From the NCBI RefSeq assembly GCF_018736065.1, contig NZ_CP076128.1, positions 4,403,001-4,467,000 of the forward strand: a stretch of 64,000 nucleotides of DNA, read 5' to 3'. Under the pieces are notes generated by a model. The model was given only the letters and a program-made list of their open reading frames with translations, searched no databases and was not told the origin of the DNA. The position numbers were made by a program, and so were the translations under genes. This DNA comes from Flammeovirga kamogawensis. Its GTDB lineage: Bacteria > Bacteroidota > Bacteroidia > Cytophagales > Flammeovirgaceae. Positions 45,523 to 53,573 of the stretch are shown in pieces; position 1 is the stretch's first letter, and the number at the start of each line of letters is the position of its first letter.

Positions 45523-46335
45523 ATGGAGATGTTTATTACTAGAAATTACTACAGATTGCTTCAAATCTTTTTTTTATTGTTGTCTGTATCTGCCACAAAA
45601 GCATTAGCTCAAGATGGAGAAATGGTTATCTCCGGTATTTATAAAGGTGCTAATCTTTATGTAGAAAACCCTATGTTGACTGATGGGTCTTTCTGTGTAA
45701 GTAAAGTTATTATCAATCACAGCGAAATGCAAAAATTGCCCAAGGCAAGTGCATTTGAAGTTGATATGGCACATTTAAAAAAAGGTCAAGAAATTAGTGT
45801 TATCATTTTTCACTCGAACGATTGTGTTCCAAGAATTTTGAATCCAAACGCAATTCGTGATAAAGGACATTTTCAATTTGTTGAACTAGACATTACTGAA
45901 GATGGTCTTGAATGGGAAACCAGTGGGGAAGCAGAAGAAGGAAACTTTGTTATTATGAGGTTTGAACACAATTCTTGGGTTGAAGAAGTGATTGTTCAAG
46001 GTTTAGGAACAAATAAACTGAATAAGTACAATTATAAAGTTTTACATCATTCTGGCGAGAACAAATACAAGTTAAAGTACCTTGAGGTAACAGGTAAAAT
46101 TTATAACTCTAGTGAGTTAATGCATACTTCTTCTAGCGAACAAGTGAAATTTTATCCTAATAGAGTTACTAAACTTTTATCTTTTACAAGACCTGTAAAA
46201 TATGAAATACTTGACCAATACGGTAAGGTGGTACTAAATGGAAACTCTAAAGAAGTAGATTGTGCCAGCTTAAATGGAGGCAAATACTATTTTGTAAATT
46301 ACGATAATAAAACAGAGCGTTTCTTTAAAAAGTAG
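45523..46335 (+). CDS. Secreted protein with T9SS-like C-terminal domain, unknown function
   Basis: A 270-residue exported protein: signal peptide to about residue 29 (TKALAQ), an N-terminal domain with IYKGANLYVENPMLTDGSFC, a pattern I have seen in uncharacterised Bacteroidota secreted proteins, and a last 65 residues that look like a type A T9SS sorting domain (VKFYPNRVTKLLSF ... YEILDQYGKVVLNG ... LNGGKYYFVNYDNK). It is probably anchored at or released from the cell surface. Function unknown. Confidence 0.7.
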   Translation: MEMFITRNYYRLLQIFFLLLSVSATKALAQDGEMVISGIYKGANLYVENPMLTDGSFCVSKVIINHSEMQKLPKASAFEVDMAHLKKGQEISVIIFHSNDCVPRILNPNAIRDKGHFQFVELDITEDGLEWETSGEAEEGNFVIMRFEHNSWVEEVIVQGLGTNKLNKYNYKVLHHSGENKYKLKYLEVTGKIYNSSELMHTSSSEQVKFYPNRVTKLLSFTRPVKYEILDQYGKVVLNGNSKEVDCASLNGGKYYFVNYDNKTERFFKK

Positions 46336-46353
46336 TACGCATTGTATTTTTAT

Positions 46354-46396
46354 AAAAAAGAGTAAGCACATTTTTAAATATGCTTACTCTTTTTTT
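46354..46396. terminator. Bidirectional intrinsic terminator
   Basis: The stem AAAGAGTAAGCA/TGCTTACTCTTT is flanked by A and T tracts, between the secreted protein gene and the convergent biotin carrier gene. Confidence 0.88.
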
Positions 46397-46435
46397 ATGG
46401 GATTACATTTGCAAAAACTAAAACGAAATAAGGTT

Positions 46436-46936
46436 TTATTCTTCTATTTCAATTAGAACTTGTCCTTTTTCTACTGAACTTCCTTCTGTGGCTGCAATAC
46501 TTTTAATTACACCTTTGATTGGTGCTTTAAGAATGTTCTCCATTTTCATTGCCTCAAGTATTATTAAATTATCCCCTTTTTCAACTTCACTTCCTTCCGA
46601 ACATAATAACTCTAATACTTTACCCGGCATTGGTGCTTTTACTATGTTTTCATGACTAACAGTGGCTGTACCCATACCTAACTGTTTTAGTAAATCATCT
46701 AGTTTTGTAGTTGCTTCAATCTCAATTTTTTTACCATTGATCTTTATACATGCATTTTTATAATTATTATCTGCTGTAATTATTTCTACATCAAACCTTT
46801 TATCATTATATATAGCAGTGTATACATTATTATGTGTGGGTTTTAATTTTAAATCAATAGTTTTGTTGTCGATTATTAAAGATTGTTTGTCTTTAATAAC
46901 AGAATGTTGATTGTTATTAATTGTGATATTTAACAT
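46436..46936 (-). CDS. Biotin carboxyl carrier protein (biotinyl domain)
   Basis: A 166-residue protein whose last 75 residues are a biotinyl domain with the lysine-bearing motif EAMKMEN and the flanking APMPGKV and GDNLIILEA strands. The first 90 residues form a small beta domain often seen in the biotin subunits of acyl-CoA carboxylases and decarboxylases. The carboxylase partners are not adjacent, so whether it serves propionyl-CoA or another carboxylase is open. Confidence 0.88.
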   Translation of the reverse strand: MLNITINNNQHSVIKDKQSLIIDNKTIDLKLKPTHNNVYTAIYNDKRFDVEIITADNNYKNACIKINGKKIEIEATTKLDDLLKQLGMGTATVSHENIVKAPMPGKVLELLCSEGSEVEKGDNLIILEAMKMENILKAPIKGVIKSIAATEGSSVEKGQVLIEIEE

Positions 46937-47067
46937 AGTGATGTGTTATAAGTTGATCAAAGAATTAATCAATTTTTTAAATATGTTTATTGTTGTTTAT
47001 GTGGTGTATTAGATAATTTGATTCTAATTACAACCAAGTTAAAAAATCTACACTTAAAATTATACTA

Positions 47068-47826
47068 ATGCGATATTTAAAGTTAGGTGTTTCTGTGATG
47101 TTATTTTTTATGACATTTACTACTACTTACGCACAGGAAAATTCACCAACCCAAAATGACCAAGGAAGTTCGAGTCAAACTTCTACGGAATATCAACAAA
47201 ATCAATCTCAGCCTCAGCAAGAAGTTGTAACAGGTTCTACAAAAAAAGCAATGGAATGGGGCTTTTTTGGCGGTCCAATTTGGTCTATTCCAAGTGGTAA
47301 TGCACCTCAGTTAAATACAAATATTAATTATGCTAATACAAGAATTAAAGCAAGAACTGGCGTGAATCTTGGCTTTAAATTTAACTTCTTTATCTCACAA
47401 GATCTATCGTTAGAATTTGATGTAATGTACAATGCGCTAGGTCAGAAAACGCAATTTTCTGGTTACTACCATGAGTTAGGTTATTCTGATGAATCTGTAA
47501 ATTATACTGATGTTCTAAATTACTTTACTTTCCCTGTATTAGTAAACTATTATTTAAGTGATAATATCTACCTTAAAGGAGGGCTTTATGGAGCAGCTTT
47601 GGCTAGTGCACACAGAAGAGAAGGAAGTTTTACAGGAGACTACCAAGATACTGACAACCTATACAAAGGTGGTGATTTTGGTTTTACTGCTGGTATTGGT
47701 GCAGCAATGAATCATTTCTTTTTAGAATGGAGATACTCTAGAGGATTTATTGATATAACTTTTGAAGATGACAAGTTTTACAATCAAAACTTTCAGTTGT
47801 TAGTTGGTTTTAAATTTAAGGGATAA
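47068..47826 (+). CDS. Outer-membrane beta-barrel protein (porin-like family)
   Basis: A 252-residue exported protein: signal peptide to about residue 22 (TTYAQ), a Gln/Ser-rich linker (about 23-52), then amphipathic strands with glycine and aromatic pattern ending in a strand with a terminal aromatic region (FQLLVGFKFKG), as in the outer-membrane beta-barrel families of Bacteroidota. Its stop overlaps the start of the next gene by one base (TAATG), so the two are translationally coupled. Confidence 0.82.
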   Translation: MRYLKLGVSVMLFFMTFTTTYAQENSPTQNDQGSSSQTSTEYQQNQSQPQQEVVTGSTKKAMEWGFFGGPIWSIPSGNAPQLNTNINYANTRIKARTGVNLGFKFNFFISQDLSLEFDVMYNALGQKTQFSGYYHELGYSDESVNYTDVLNYFTFPVLVNYYLSDNIYLKGGLYGAALASAHRREGSFTGDYQDTDNLYKGGDFGFTAGIGAAMNHFFLEWRYSRGFIDITFEDDKFYNQNFQLLVGFKFKG

Positions 47827-48323
47827 TGAAAACAAGACATTTATATATATTCATAGGTTTTCTTCTTGCATTAGCAAGTTGTGGATCTGAAATTGATGGA
47901 GACTCGGGTGATAATGGATTGCCAGAAAAGGGTAATTTTATTTATAATTCTGATGTAGTGTATTATGATAAGCCAGGTGGAGATGAAGTACATCAAGAAT
48001 CTTTTCAGGGTTATATGGTCTATGATGGTAATAAAAAGAGTTTAGCTTTTAAACCTTATGATGGCTCTGATTGGCAAATTACACTTCAGAATAGTTTACA
48101 GTTAGGTACAGATTCTGTTGCGTGGCAAATTGATAATCAGATAGTTTCTCTTGGAGGTGAAGATTTTACATTAGAAGGCTTAGATGTTTTTTCTATTAAT
48201 GGCCAGGAATACCACTTATTAAAAACACAAGATTCTATCTTTGTAAAATACAGATCTTACTTATTGGATAACGCAAGTCCAGTAAATTATACAACAGCAA
48301 GTGTAAAAGGAGAGGAGTTTTAA
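47826..48323 (+). CDS. Putative lipoprotein, unknown function
   Basis: A 165-residue lipoprotein (lipobox LALASC, Cys19, then GSEIDGDSGD). The mature part is beta-rich. The ATG overlaps the stop of the upstream barrel gene, suggesting they act together, perhaps as barrel and surface lid. Its last four bases overlap the end of the convergent murF-alr gene. Confidence 0.75.
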   Translation: MKTRHLYIFIGFLLALASCGSEIDGDSGDNGLPEKGNFIYNSDVVYYDKPGGDEVHQESFQGYMVYDGNKKSLAFKPYDGSDWQITLQNSLQLGTDSVAWQIDNQIVSLGGEDFTLEGLDVFSINGQEYHLLKTQDSIFVKYRSYLLDNASPVNYTTASVKGEEF

Positions 48324-50761
48324 CCCTCCATATAATATACTCTCTTAACTCTTTGACTAATTGAGGTAAGAATTTCATAAGGAATTGTATTAATTTCTTT
48401 AGCAATGGTAGATATAGAACGGTTTCTTCCGAAGATGATAACTTCATCACCAACCTCGGCAGGGATATCCGTAATGTCTACCATTGACATATCCATACAA
48501 ACATTACCAATTATAGGAGCCAAGTATCCATTAATAATAACCTTACCTGTACCGTTGCTTAAACGTCTGTCAAAGCCGTCTGCATAACCAATACCTATTG
48601 TAGCAATTTTCCTTTGTCCTTTAACTACACCTTTTCTACTATAACCAACAGTATCGCCGGTATTCATTTGTTTAATTTGAGCAATTACGGTTTTTAAAGT
48701 GGCAACGGTATGTAAATCTTCTTGTTTCATTCCATTTACTTCTATGCCATGTAAACCAATACCTAAACGAACCATATCCATTTGTGCATCTGGGTACCTT
48801 ACAATTCCTGCAGAATTTAGGCAATGTTTAATCACTGTATACCCAATGTTTTTTTCTAAAAGGGCTGTTGTTTTTTTAAACGATTCAATCTGCCCTTTAC
48901 TGTATAAATCATGAATATTTTCGTCTGCACCTGCCAAATGTGTAAAAGCTCCTGTTACTTTAACCTTGTTTTTCAACCTGTCTAAAACTCGGAATAAATA
49001 AGGAAGTTCTTCTTCTGTAAATCCTAAACGATGCATTCCAGTATCAAAGTTAAGCTGAATTTTAAATGCCGTTTCTGTATCTTCTTCTTCCAAGTAATGC
49101 TCCAAAGCGTCAAGCATTTCAATACTGTAAATTTCAGGCTCTAGTTGGTGCATTCGCATTGTTTCGAAAGAATCTGGAGAAGGAGTAAGTACCATAATTG
49201 GTGTTCGAATACCATTTTCTCTTAATTCAACGCCCTCATCTGCAAAAGCAACGCCCAAATAATCTACAAGGTTATATTGTAAAGTATTGGCAAGTTCAGT
49301 TTTTCCACTTCCATACCCTAATGCTTTTACCATAACCATTATTTTGGTAGTACTGTGTAGTAAAGAACGGTAAAACATTAGGTTGTGAGTTACAGCATCT
49401 AAGTTAATTTCTAGTTGGGTGCTGTGTATTTTTTTCTGAAGAAGTGCTGCTACTTTTTCAAACTCAAATTGTCTGGCACCTTTTAATAATATGAGTTCTT
49501 TAGAAAAAGTGATAGACTTATTTTTTATAGCTTTTCTGAAAGTGTTGGTATCAGTAAAAAACGAAGTATTTAATCCTTTAAATATTTCTTGATGTGCTTG
49601 TAATTGCTTTCCTACACCAATAAAACGTGTAATTTCATATTCATTACACAACTCATGTACTTTTTTATAAAGTGCATTTTTATCAGTATCACCTTGTAGT
49701 AGATCTGATAATATAAGTGTTCTTGATTTATGTTCTTGGTTTTGAGCAAGGAAACTTAAAGCAATCTGAAGCCCTCCTAAATCATTGTTGTAAAAATCGT
49801 TTATTAACGTAGTTTGTTGTATTCCTTCTTTTTTTTCAAGACGCATAGGGATGCTTTTTAGTTTACCAATACGGTTATTGATTTCACTAAATTTATAGCC
49901 CAAATGTACCATCATCGTTGCACAGTGCATTGCATTTTCAAAAGATGCGGCATCTGTAAAAGGAATATGTAACGTATAATCGGTGTTTCTGTAAACTACG
50001 TTAACTGTGTAATTTTCTGTATTTTTTATGCTGATTGATGCAGTCTGATCGTAACCCCAAGTAACACATGTGCAAGACTTAGTTTGCATTTCTGCATCAA
50101 TTAGTTGGTGGTCTTTACAGTAAATCACATAATCGCAGTGATTAATAAGCGAGCCTTTCTCTTTTACCTTTTGTTCTAAGGATGTAAAATGTTTATCGTG
50201 TGCAGAACCAATATTAGTAAAAAGCCCAATAGTTGGCTGAATAATAGAAGCAAGATGTTGCATTTCGTTTGGTTTGGAGATTCCTGCTTCAAAAATTCCT
50301 AAATCATGTTTTTCGTTTATTTGCCAAACAGATAATGGAACCCCAATTTGAGAGTTATAGCTTTTTGGACTTTTAACTACATTTCTATCTATTTCTAAAA
50401 TAGAATACAACCACTCTTTTACAATCGTTTTGGCATTAGACCCAGTAATACTTATTACGGGTAAATTGGGATATTGTAAACGATGGTATTGTGTAAGTTT
50501 CTGTAGTGTATCTAGTGTATTTAGGCAATATATAAATTCAGCATTTTTGTATTTATAGCCTTCGTCAAAATCACTAGTAACAACAAATTTCCGCACTCCT
50601 TTTTTGTATAATTCTTCTATAAAACTCTGTCCGTCTCTTTTTATGCCTTTTAAAGCGAAAAAAATTGTTTGACTTGGAGCTGTTAATAACCTACTATCAA
50701 TCAGTAAATATTTTGCTTTCCAGAAAGGGGAGGAAAAGTCTATAGAATTCGAATTATTCAT
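48320..50761 (-). CDS. murF-alr: Bifunctional UDP-MurNAc-tripeptide--D-Ala-D-Ala ligase / alanine racemase
   Basis: An 813-residue fusion. Residues 1-445 are MurF (ATP loop TGSNAKT at 106-112, NIGSAHDKHF). Residues 447-813 are a PLP alanine racemase (cofactor Lys479 in MVMVKALGYGSG, MHRLGF, RLGIGLHG, the IGIGYADGFDRR catalytic tyrosine region and GNVCMDMSMVD). One protein thus makes D-Ala and adds D-Ala-D-Ala to the peptidoglycan precursor. The ATP loop has Ala where many Mur ligases have Gly. The fusion is a known Bacteroidota trait. Confidence 0.95.
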   Translation of the reverse strand: MNNSNSIDFSSPFWKAKYLLIDSRLLTAPSQTIFFALKGIKRDGQSFIEELYKKGVRKFVVTSDFDEGYKYKNAEFIYCLNTLDTLQKLTQYHRLQYPNLPVISITGSNAKTIVKEWLYSILEIDRNVVKSPKSYNSQIGVPLSVWQINEKHDLGIFEAGISKPNEMQHLASIIQPTIGLFTNIGSAHDKHFTSLEQKVKEKGSLINHCDYVIYCKDHQLIDAEMQTKSCTCVTWGYDQTASISIKNTENYTVNVVYRNTDYTLHIPFTDAASFENAMHCATMMVHLGYKFSEINNRIGKLKSIPMRLEKKEGIQQTTLINDFYNNDLGGLQIALSFLAQNQEHKSRTLILSDLLQGDTDKNALYKKVHELCNEYEITRFIGVGKQLQAHQEIFKGLNTSFFTDTNTFRKAIKNKSITFSKELILLKGARQFEFEKVAALLQKKIHSTQLEINLDAVTHNLMFYRSLLHSTTKIMVMVKALGYGSGKTELANTLQYNLVDYLGVAFADEGVELRENGIRTPIMVLTPSPDSFETMRMHQLEPEIYSIEMLDALEHYLEEEDTETAFKIQLNFDTGMHRLGFTEEELPYLFRVLDRLKNKVKVTGAFTHLAGADENIHDLYSKGQIESFKKTTALLEKNIGYTVIKHCLNSAGIVRYPDAQMDMVRLGIGLHGIEVNGMKQEDLHTVATLKTVIAQIKQMNTGDTVGYSRKGVVKGQRKIATIGIGYADGFDRRLSNGTGKVIINGYLAPIIGNVCMDMSMVDITDIPAEVGDEVIIFGRNRSISTIAKEINTIPYEILTSISQRVKRVYYMEG

Positions 50762-50784
50762 ATAAATTTTTAAGGGATTGAATA

Positions 50785-50814
50785 CAAAGTTATACGAATA
50801 TCTGAAATGATAAA
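50785..50814 (-). promoter_or_regulatory. Promoter of murF-alr
   Basis: On the minus strand TTTA, 18 bases, then TAACTTTG (50792-50785), a perfect -7 element; the expected start lies about 17 bases before the ATG at 50761. Confidence 0.55.
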
Positions 50815-50881
50815 GTTAATGTCTATTGATTTATGAATTGTTTGATTTCTGCTGATTGAGTGTTTTGGAAGTGTGGGAAAC

Positions 50882-50910
50882 AAAAAAGGGAAAGCGTTTC
50901 CACTTTCCCT
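50882..50910 (-). terminator. Orphan hairpin with leftward U-tract
   Basis: The stem AGGGAAAG/CTTTCCCT has an eight-base loop. The six A on the left make a U-tract for leftward transcription; rightward there is none. No coding gene ends here. Confidence 0.55.
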
Positions 50911-50974
50911 GCTCTGTTAATGTTATATTTTAATTTGGCATGTTTACGTGACATTCGTATTAGAATAAATAAGT

Positions 50975-51015
50975 AAAAAGGTAGGAGTGCACTTGTATTC
51001 CTGCCTTTGTTTTTT
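50975..51015. terminator. Orphan bidirectional terminator
   Basis: The stem AAAGGTAGGAGT/ATTCCTGCCTTT (two wobbles) has an eight-base loop, a T-run on the right and A5 on the left. No coding gene is upstream in either direction within the gap. Confidence 0.65.
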
Positions 51016-51187
51016 AGTAAAATATGGTTGAATCACACTTTGTGAAATTTTGATTTTAGTGGAAAAAGTGGTTTAATTAACTTGTTCATTTTGTGTGATT
51101 TATAATTAAATACTATGAATATTGGTAGTTATGGATAATAATGGTTAATCTAATGTGTTTACTTACAACAAATCCAAAAAACACTCG

Positions 51188-51195
51188 TAATTTTG
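51188..51195 (+). promoter_or_regulatory. -7 element upstream of the MATE gene
   Basis: TAATTTTG matches TAnnTTTG. It would start transcription near 51202, giving a leader of about 63 bases. Confidence 0.4.
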
Positions 51196-51232
51196 TAGAC
51201 CGATCAATTATTATCTCCTCAAGAATTGTTTG

Positions 51233-51263
51233 TTTGATTGGTTTACAAGTAAGCATAATTTTG
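51233..51263 (+). promoter_or_regulatory. Perfect consensus promoter abutting the MATE start codon
   Basis: TTTG, exactly 19 bases, then TAATTTTG, a full match to the Bacteroidota promoter consensus. It ends one base before the ATG at 51265, so transcription would begin at or after that codon. Confidence 0.5.
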
Positions 51264-51264
51264 A

Positions 51265-52653
51265 ATGAAAAGTATTCTACAAAAATATTCATATCACTAT
51301 AAAGATACATTGAAGTTGGCACTTCCTGTTGTTATATCACAGGCAGGGCAAAACCTAACAAATATTATAGACAACGTAATGGTGGGCCATTACAATACAG
51401 TTTCTTTAGCAGCGGCAGGGTTTGCTAATAGTCTGTTTGCTATTTTCCTAGTTTTTGGAATTGGCTTTGCTGTAGGCGTTACTCCGTTAGTTGGAAAAGC
51501 CTATGGTAGAAAAGATTATGTTGAAATGAGAAGTCTTTTTAAGCACAGTATGTTCTTAAATGGAACTTTTGTTTTTGTTCTCCTAATAATTCTTTTTGGT
51601 CTTTCTAGACTAATGGGGTATATGGGGCAAACAGAAGAAGTAGTAGAAGCATCGCGTACTTATTTTATGATCAATGCTTTTTCTCTTGTTCCAATGATGG
51701 TGTTTTTTACCGCTAAGCAATTTGCAGAAGGTGTAAAGAGTACTAAAGTTGCCATGTATTTTACGTTACTGTCTAATATTATCAACTTTGTTATCAACTA
51801 TGTACTTATTTATGGTAAATATGGTGCACCAGAATTAGGTTTAGTAGGTGCTGGAATCGGTACATTTGTGGCCCGTTTAGTTGGTGGTGTAGGCATGATG
51901 TTCTACGTTGTAAACAATAAACAATTTCATAAATATATAAGTGGTTTTATGGCTGTAAACATTCATAAAGAAAAGCTTATAGCACAGATGAAAATTAGTT
52001 TACCAATTGGCTTCCAGGCACTAATGGAAGTAGGTGCATTTGCTGTAGGAGCAATGATTGTAGGTACAGTTGGTACACAACCAATGGCTGCACACCAAAT
52101 TGTTATGAGCATGATATCGCTTACATTTATGATGGTAAGTGGTGTAGCTTCTGCCGTTTCTGTTAGAGTAAGTAATTACTTTGGTCAGGATAATTGGGAG
52201 GAAGCCAGAACTGCAGGGTTTACAGGACTCCAATTTGCATTAGCAGCCATGTCTATTTCTGCCATTAGTTTTGCTGTATTTAATAACTTTTTACCGTCTT
52301 TATTTACAGATGATCAAGAAGTAATTCAGTATGCTGCTTCTATGTTAATTTTTGCTGCTTTATTCCAACTTTCTGATGGAGCACAAGTGATTATGACAGG
52401 AGCTTTAAGAGGAATAACTGACGTAAAAGTCCCTACTTTTATTTGCTTTATATCGTATTGGGTGGTTTCACTACCTTTAGGGTACTACCTAACTACATAT
52501 ACAGATTTAAGCTTTTTAGGAGTATGGATAGGTTTATCAACAGGTCTAACATTGTCTGCTATTTTATTGTTTATTAGATTTACAAGTAGAACAAAACATG
52601 AGATTGAAAGAAGATCAGTTGCTCATGCAGAAATGAAACCTGTAACCGCCTAA
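51265..52653 (+). CDS. MATE family efflux transporter
   Basis: A 462-residue protein with twelve transmembrane helices in two bundles. Family features include LPVVISQAGQNLTNIIDNVMVGHY in helix 1 (quoted as LPVVISQAGQNLTNIIDN), the GAPELGLVGAGIGT segment, and the second-half GVASAVSVRVSNYFGQ. It exports cationic drugs or metabolites with Na+ or H+. The next Met would remove helix 1, so ATG at 51265 or a nearby non-ATG codon is the start. It is three bases upstream of the 5-formyl-THF cyclo-ligase gene. Confidence 0.9.
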   Translation: MKSILQKYSYHYKDTLKLALPVVISQAGQNLTNIIDNVMVGHYNTVSLAAAGFANSLFAIFLVFGIGFAVGVTPLVGKAYGRKDYVEMRSLFKHSMFLNGTFVFVLLIILFGLSRLMGYMGQTEEVVEASRTYFMINAFSLVPMMVFFTAKQFAEGVKSTKVAMYFTLLSNIINFVINYVLIYGKYGAPELGLVGAGIGTFVARLVGGVGMMFYVVNNKQFHKYISGFMAVNIHKEKLIAQMKISLPIGFQALMEVGAFAVGAMIVGTVGTQPMAAHQIVMSMISLTFMMVSGVASAVSVRVSNYFGQDNWEEARTAGFTGLQFALAAMSISAISFAVFNNFLPSLFTDDQEVIQYAASMLIFAALFQLSDGAQVIMTGALRGITDVKVPTFICFISYWVVSLPLGYYLTTYTDLSFLGVWIGLSTGLTLSAILLFIRFTSRTKHEIERRSVAHAEMKPVTA

Positions 52654-52656
52654 CTT

Positions 52657-53202
52657 TTGATAGCGTTAAAGAAAAAATTACGAAAAGAAATAATTGCTAA
52701 AAGAAATCAACTTACGCCTAGTGAAGTACTTTTAGCCGAAGAATATATTGCAGCAGCATTCTGGGATCAAGTACCCCAAGGTGCTGCTGTTTTACATACT
52801 TACCTACCCATAAATAAAGAGGCATCTACTTATAAAATAATAAAGAAAGCTTTGGCATTGGGGTGGAAAGTTGTAGTGCCTAAAACGTTGCCTAATAGAG
52901 AGTTAAAGCATTTAATACTTCATAGTGTAGAACATTTAAGAGAAGAACGTTTTGGTACATTAATACCAGCTATAGAAGAAGAGTACACAGGAGATTTTGA
53001 TCATGTACTCGTTCCGGGAGTGGCTTTTTCTTCTAATTTAGGACGCATGGGGTACGGTGGCGGCTACTATGACACCTTCTTATCAACAAAAAAAAATACA
53101 AAGAAATGGGGTATTGGATATTCGTTCCAAATGAATGAAAATTTACCTTTAGAAGAACACGATGTGAAGATGGATGCATTAATAATAGCTCCTGTAAACT
53201 AA
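52657..53202 (+). CDS. 5-formyltetrahydrofolate cyclo-ligase
   Basis: A 181-residue enzyme converting 5-formyl-THF to 5,10-methenyl-THF with ATP. The family motifs are the basic start (KKKLRKEIIAKRNQL), TYLPINKEAST and GRMGYGGGYYDTFL. No ATG is available at the conserved N terminus; the frame starts with TTG three bases after the MATE stop. The two genes are one transcript. Confidence 0.92.
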   Translation: MIALKKKLRKEIIAKRNQLTPSEVLLAEEYIAAAFWDQVPQGAAVLHTYLPINKEASTYKIIKKALALGWKVVVPKTLPNRELKHLILHSVEHLREERFGTLIPAIEEEYTGDFDHVLVPGVAFSSNLGRMGYGGGYYDTFLSTKKNTKKWGIGYSFQMNENLPLEEHDVKMDALIIAPVN

Positions 53203-53224
53203 TCTTGAACTTTATTTTAATGAT

Positions 53225-53238
53225 TTGATTTTAATCAA
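53225..53238. promoter_or_regulatory. Perfect FNR-type box
   Basis: TTGAT-TTTA-ATCAA equals the FNR consensus TTGAT-N4-ATCAA. Its centre lies about 40.5 bases before the start predicted from the -7-like TAGTTTTA at 53258-53265, the spacing used for class II FNR activation. Chance occurrence in an AT-rich window is possible. Confidence 0.4.
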
Positions 53239-53271
53239 TTTATATGAATAATAATGATAGTTTTACATAAG

Positions 53272-53367
53272 ACATTTTTACTGAGGCACGCTATTTATAC
53301 CCTCAATCATTTTTAAATAAAGTAATGATAATCGAATAAACCGCGATTGTTATTGCTTTATTTTTTT
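53272..53367 (+). ncRNA. Candidate small RNA (hypothetical)
   Basis: Predicted only from its ends: an FNR-like site and -7-like element upstream, and an intrinsic terminator at its 3' end. The alternative is that the hairpin simply ends the fau-like transcript, 114 bases after its stop. No family is recognised. Confidence 0.25.
53316..53367 (+). terminator. Strong intrinsic terminator
   Basis: A 19-bp stem (AATAAAGTAATGATAATCG with its partner CGATTGTTATTGCTTTATT, three wobbles) and a nine-base loop are followed by a T-run. Confidence 0.8.
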
Positions 53368-53492
53368 GCCAAAAATCAATTCAATTCAACTTTCGGTAAC
53401 ATTATTTGCTACTTCTTATCATCTATTCCTTTTATTTTAAGATTGATCTCTATTTTTTTATAAAAAATTACGGAAAGGAGGCACGAAAACCG

Positions 53493-53500
53493 TATTTTTG
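53493..53500 (+). promoter_or_regulatory. -7 element upstream of the TamB gene
   Basis: TATTTTTG matches TAnnTTTG; the expected start near 53507 gives a leader of about 67 bases. No -33 match. Confidence 0.4.
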
Positions 53501-53573
53501 AAGGCTATCACATTAGTAGTTTTATCATAGATAAGATTTATGGTTTATTACTTACAATAAGCACAACAAACTT

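Larger units (their letters stand above)
50762..51264. other. 503-base intergenic region with promoters and two orphan hairpins
   Basis: The region separates the divergent murF-alr and MATE genes. It holds a leftward promoter near murF-alr, two terminator-like hairpins with no coding gene to terminate (50882-50910 and 50975-51015), and rightward -7 elements near the MATE gene. No convincing open reading frame was found. Confidence 0.6.
53203..53573. other. 371-base intergenic region with an FNR-like box and a strong terminator
   Basis: Holds, in order: a perfect FNR-type site (53225-53238), a -7-like TAGTTTTA (53258-53265), a 19-bp-stem terminator (53316-53367) and a -7 TATTTTTG (53493-53500) before the tamB-like gene. 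No convincing open frame. The first three elements together could define a short RNA of about 95 bases. Confidence 0.6.

Noticed and set aside
48320-50761. murF-alr fusion as a novel gene arrangement
   Set aside because: This fusion is an established trait of Bacteroidota; only the Ala in the ATP loop is mildly unusual.
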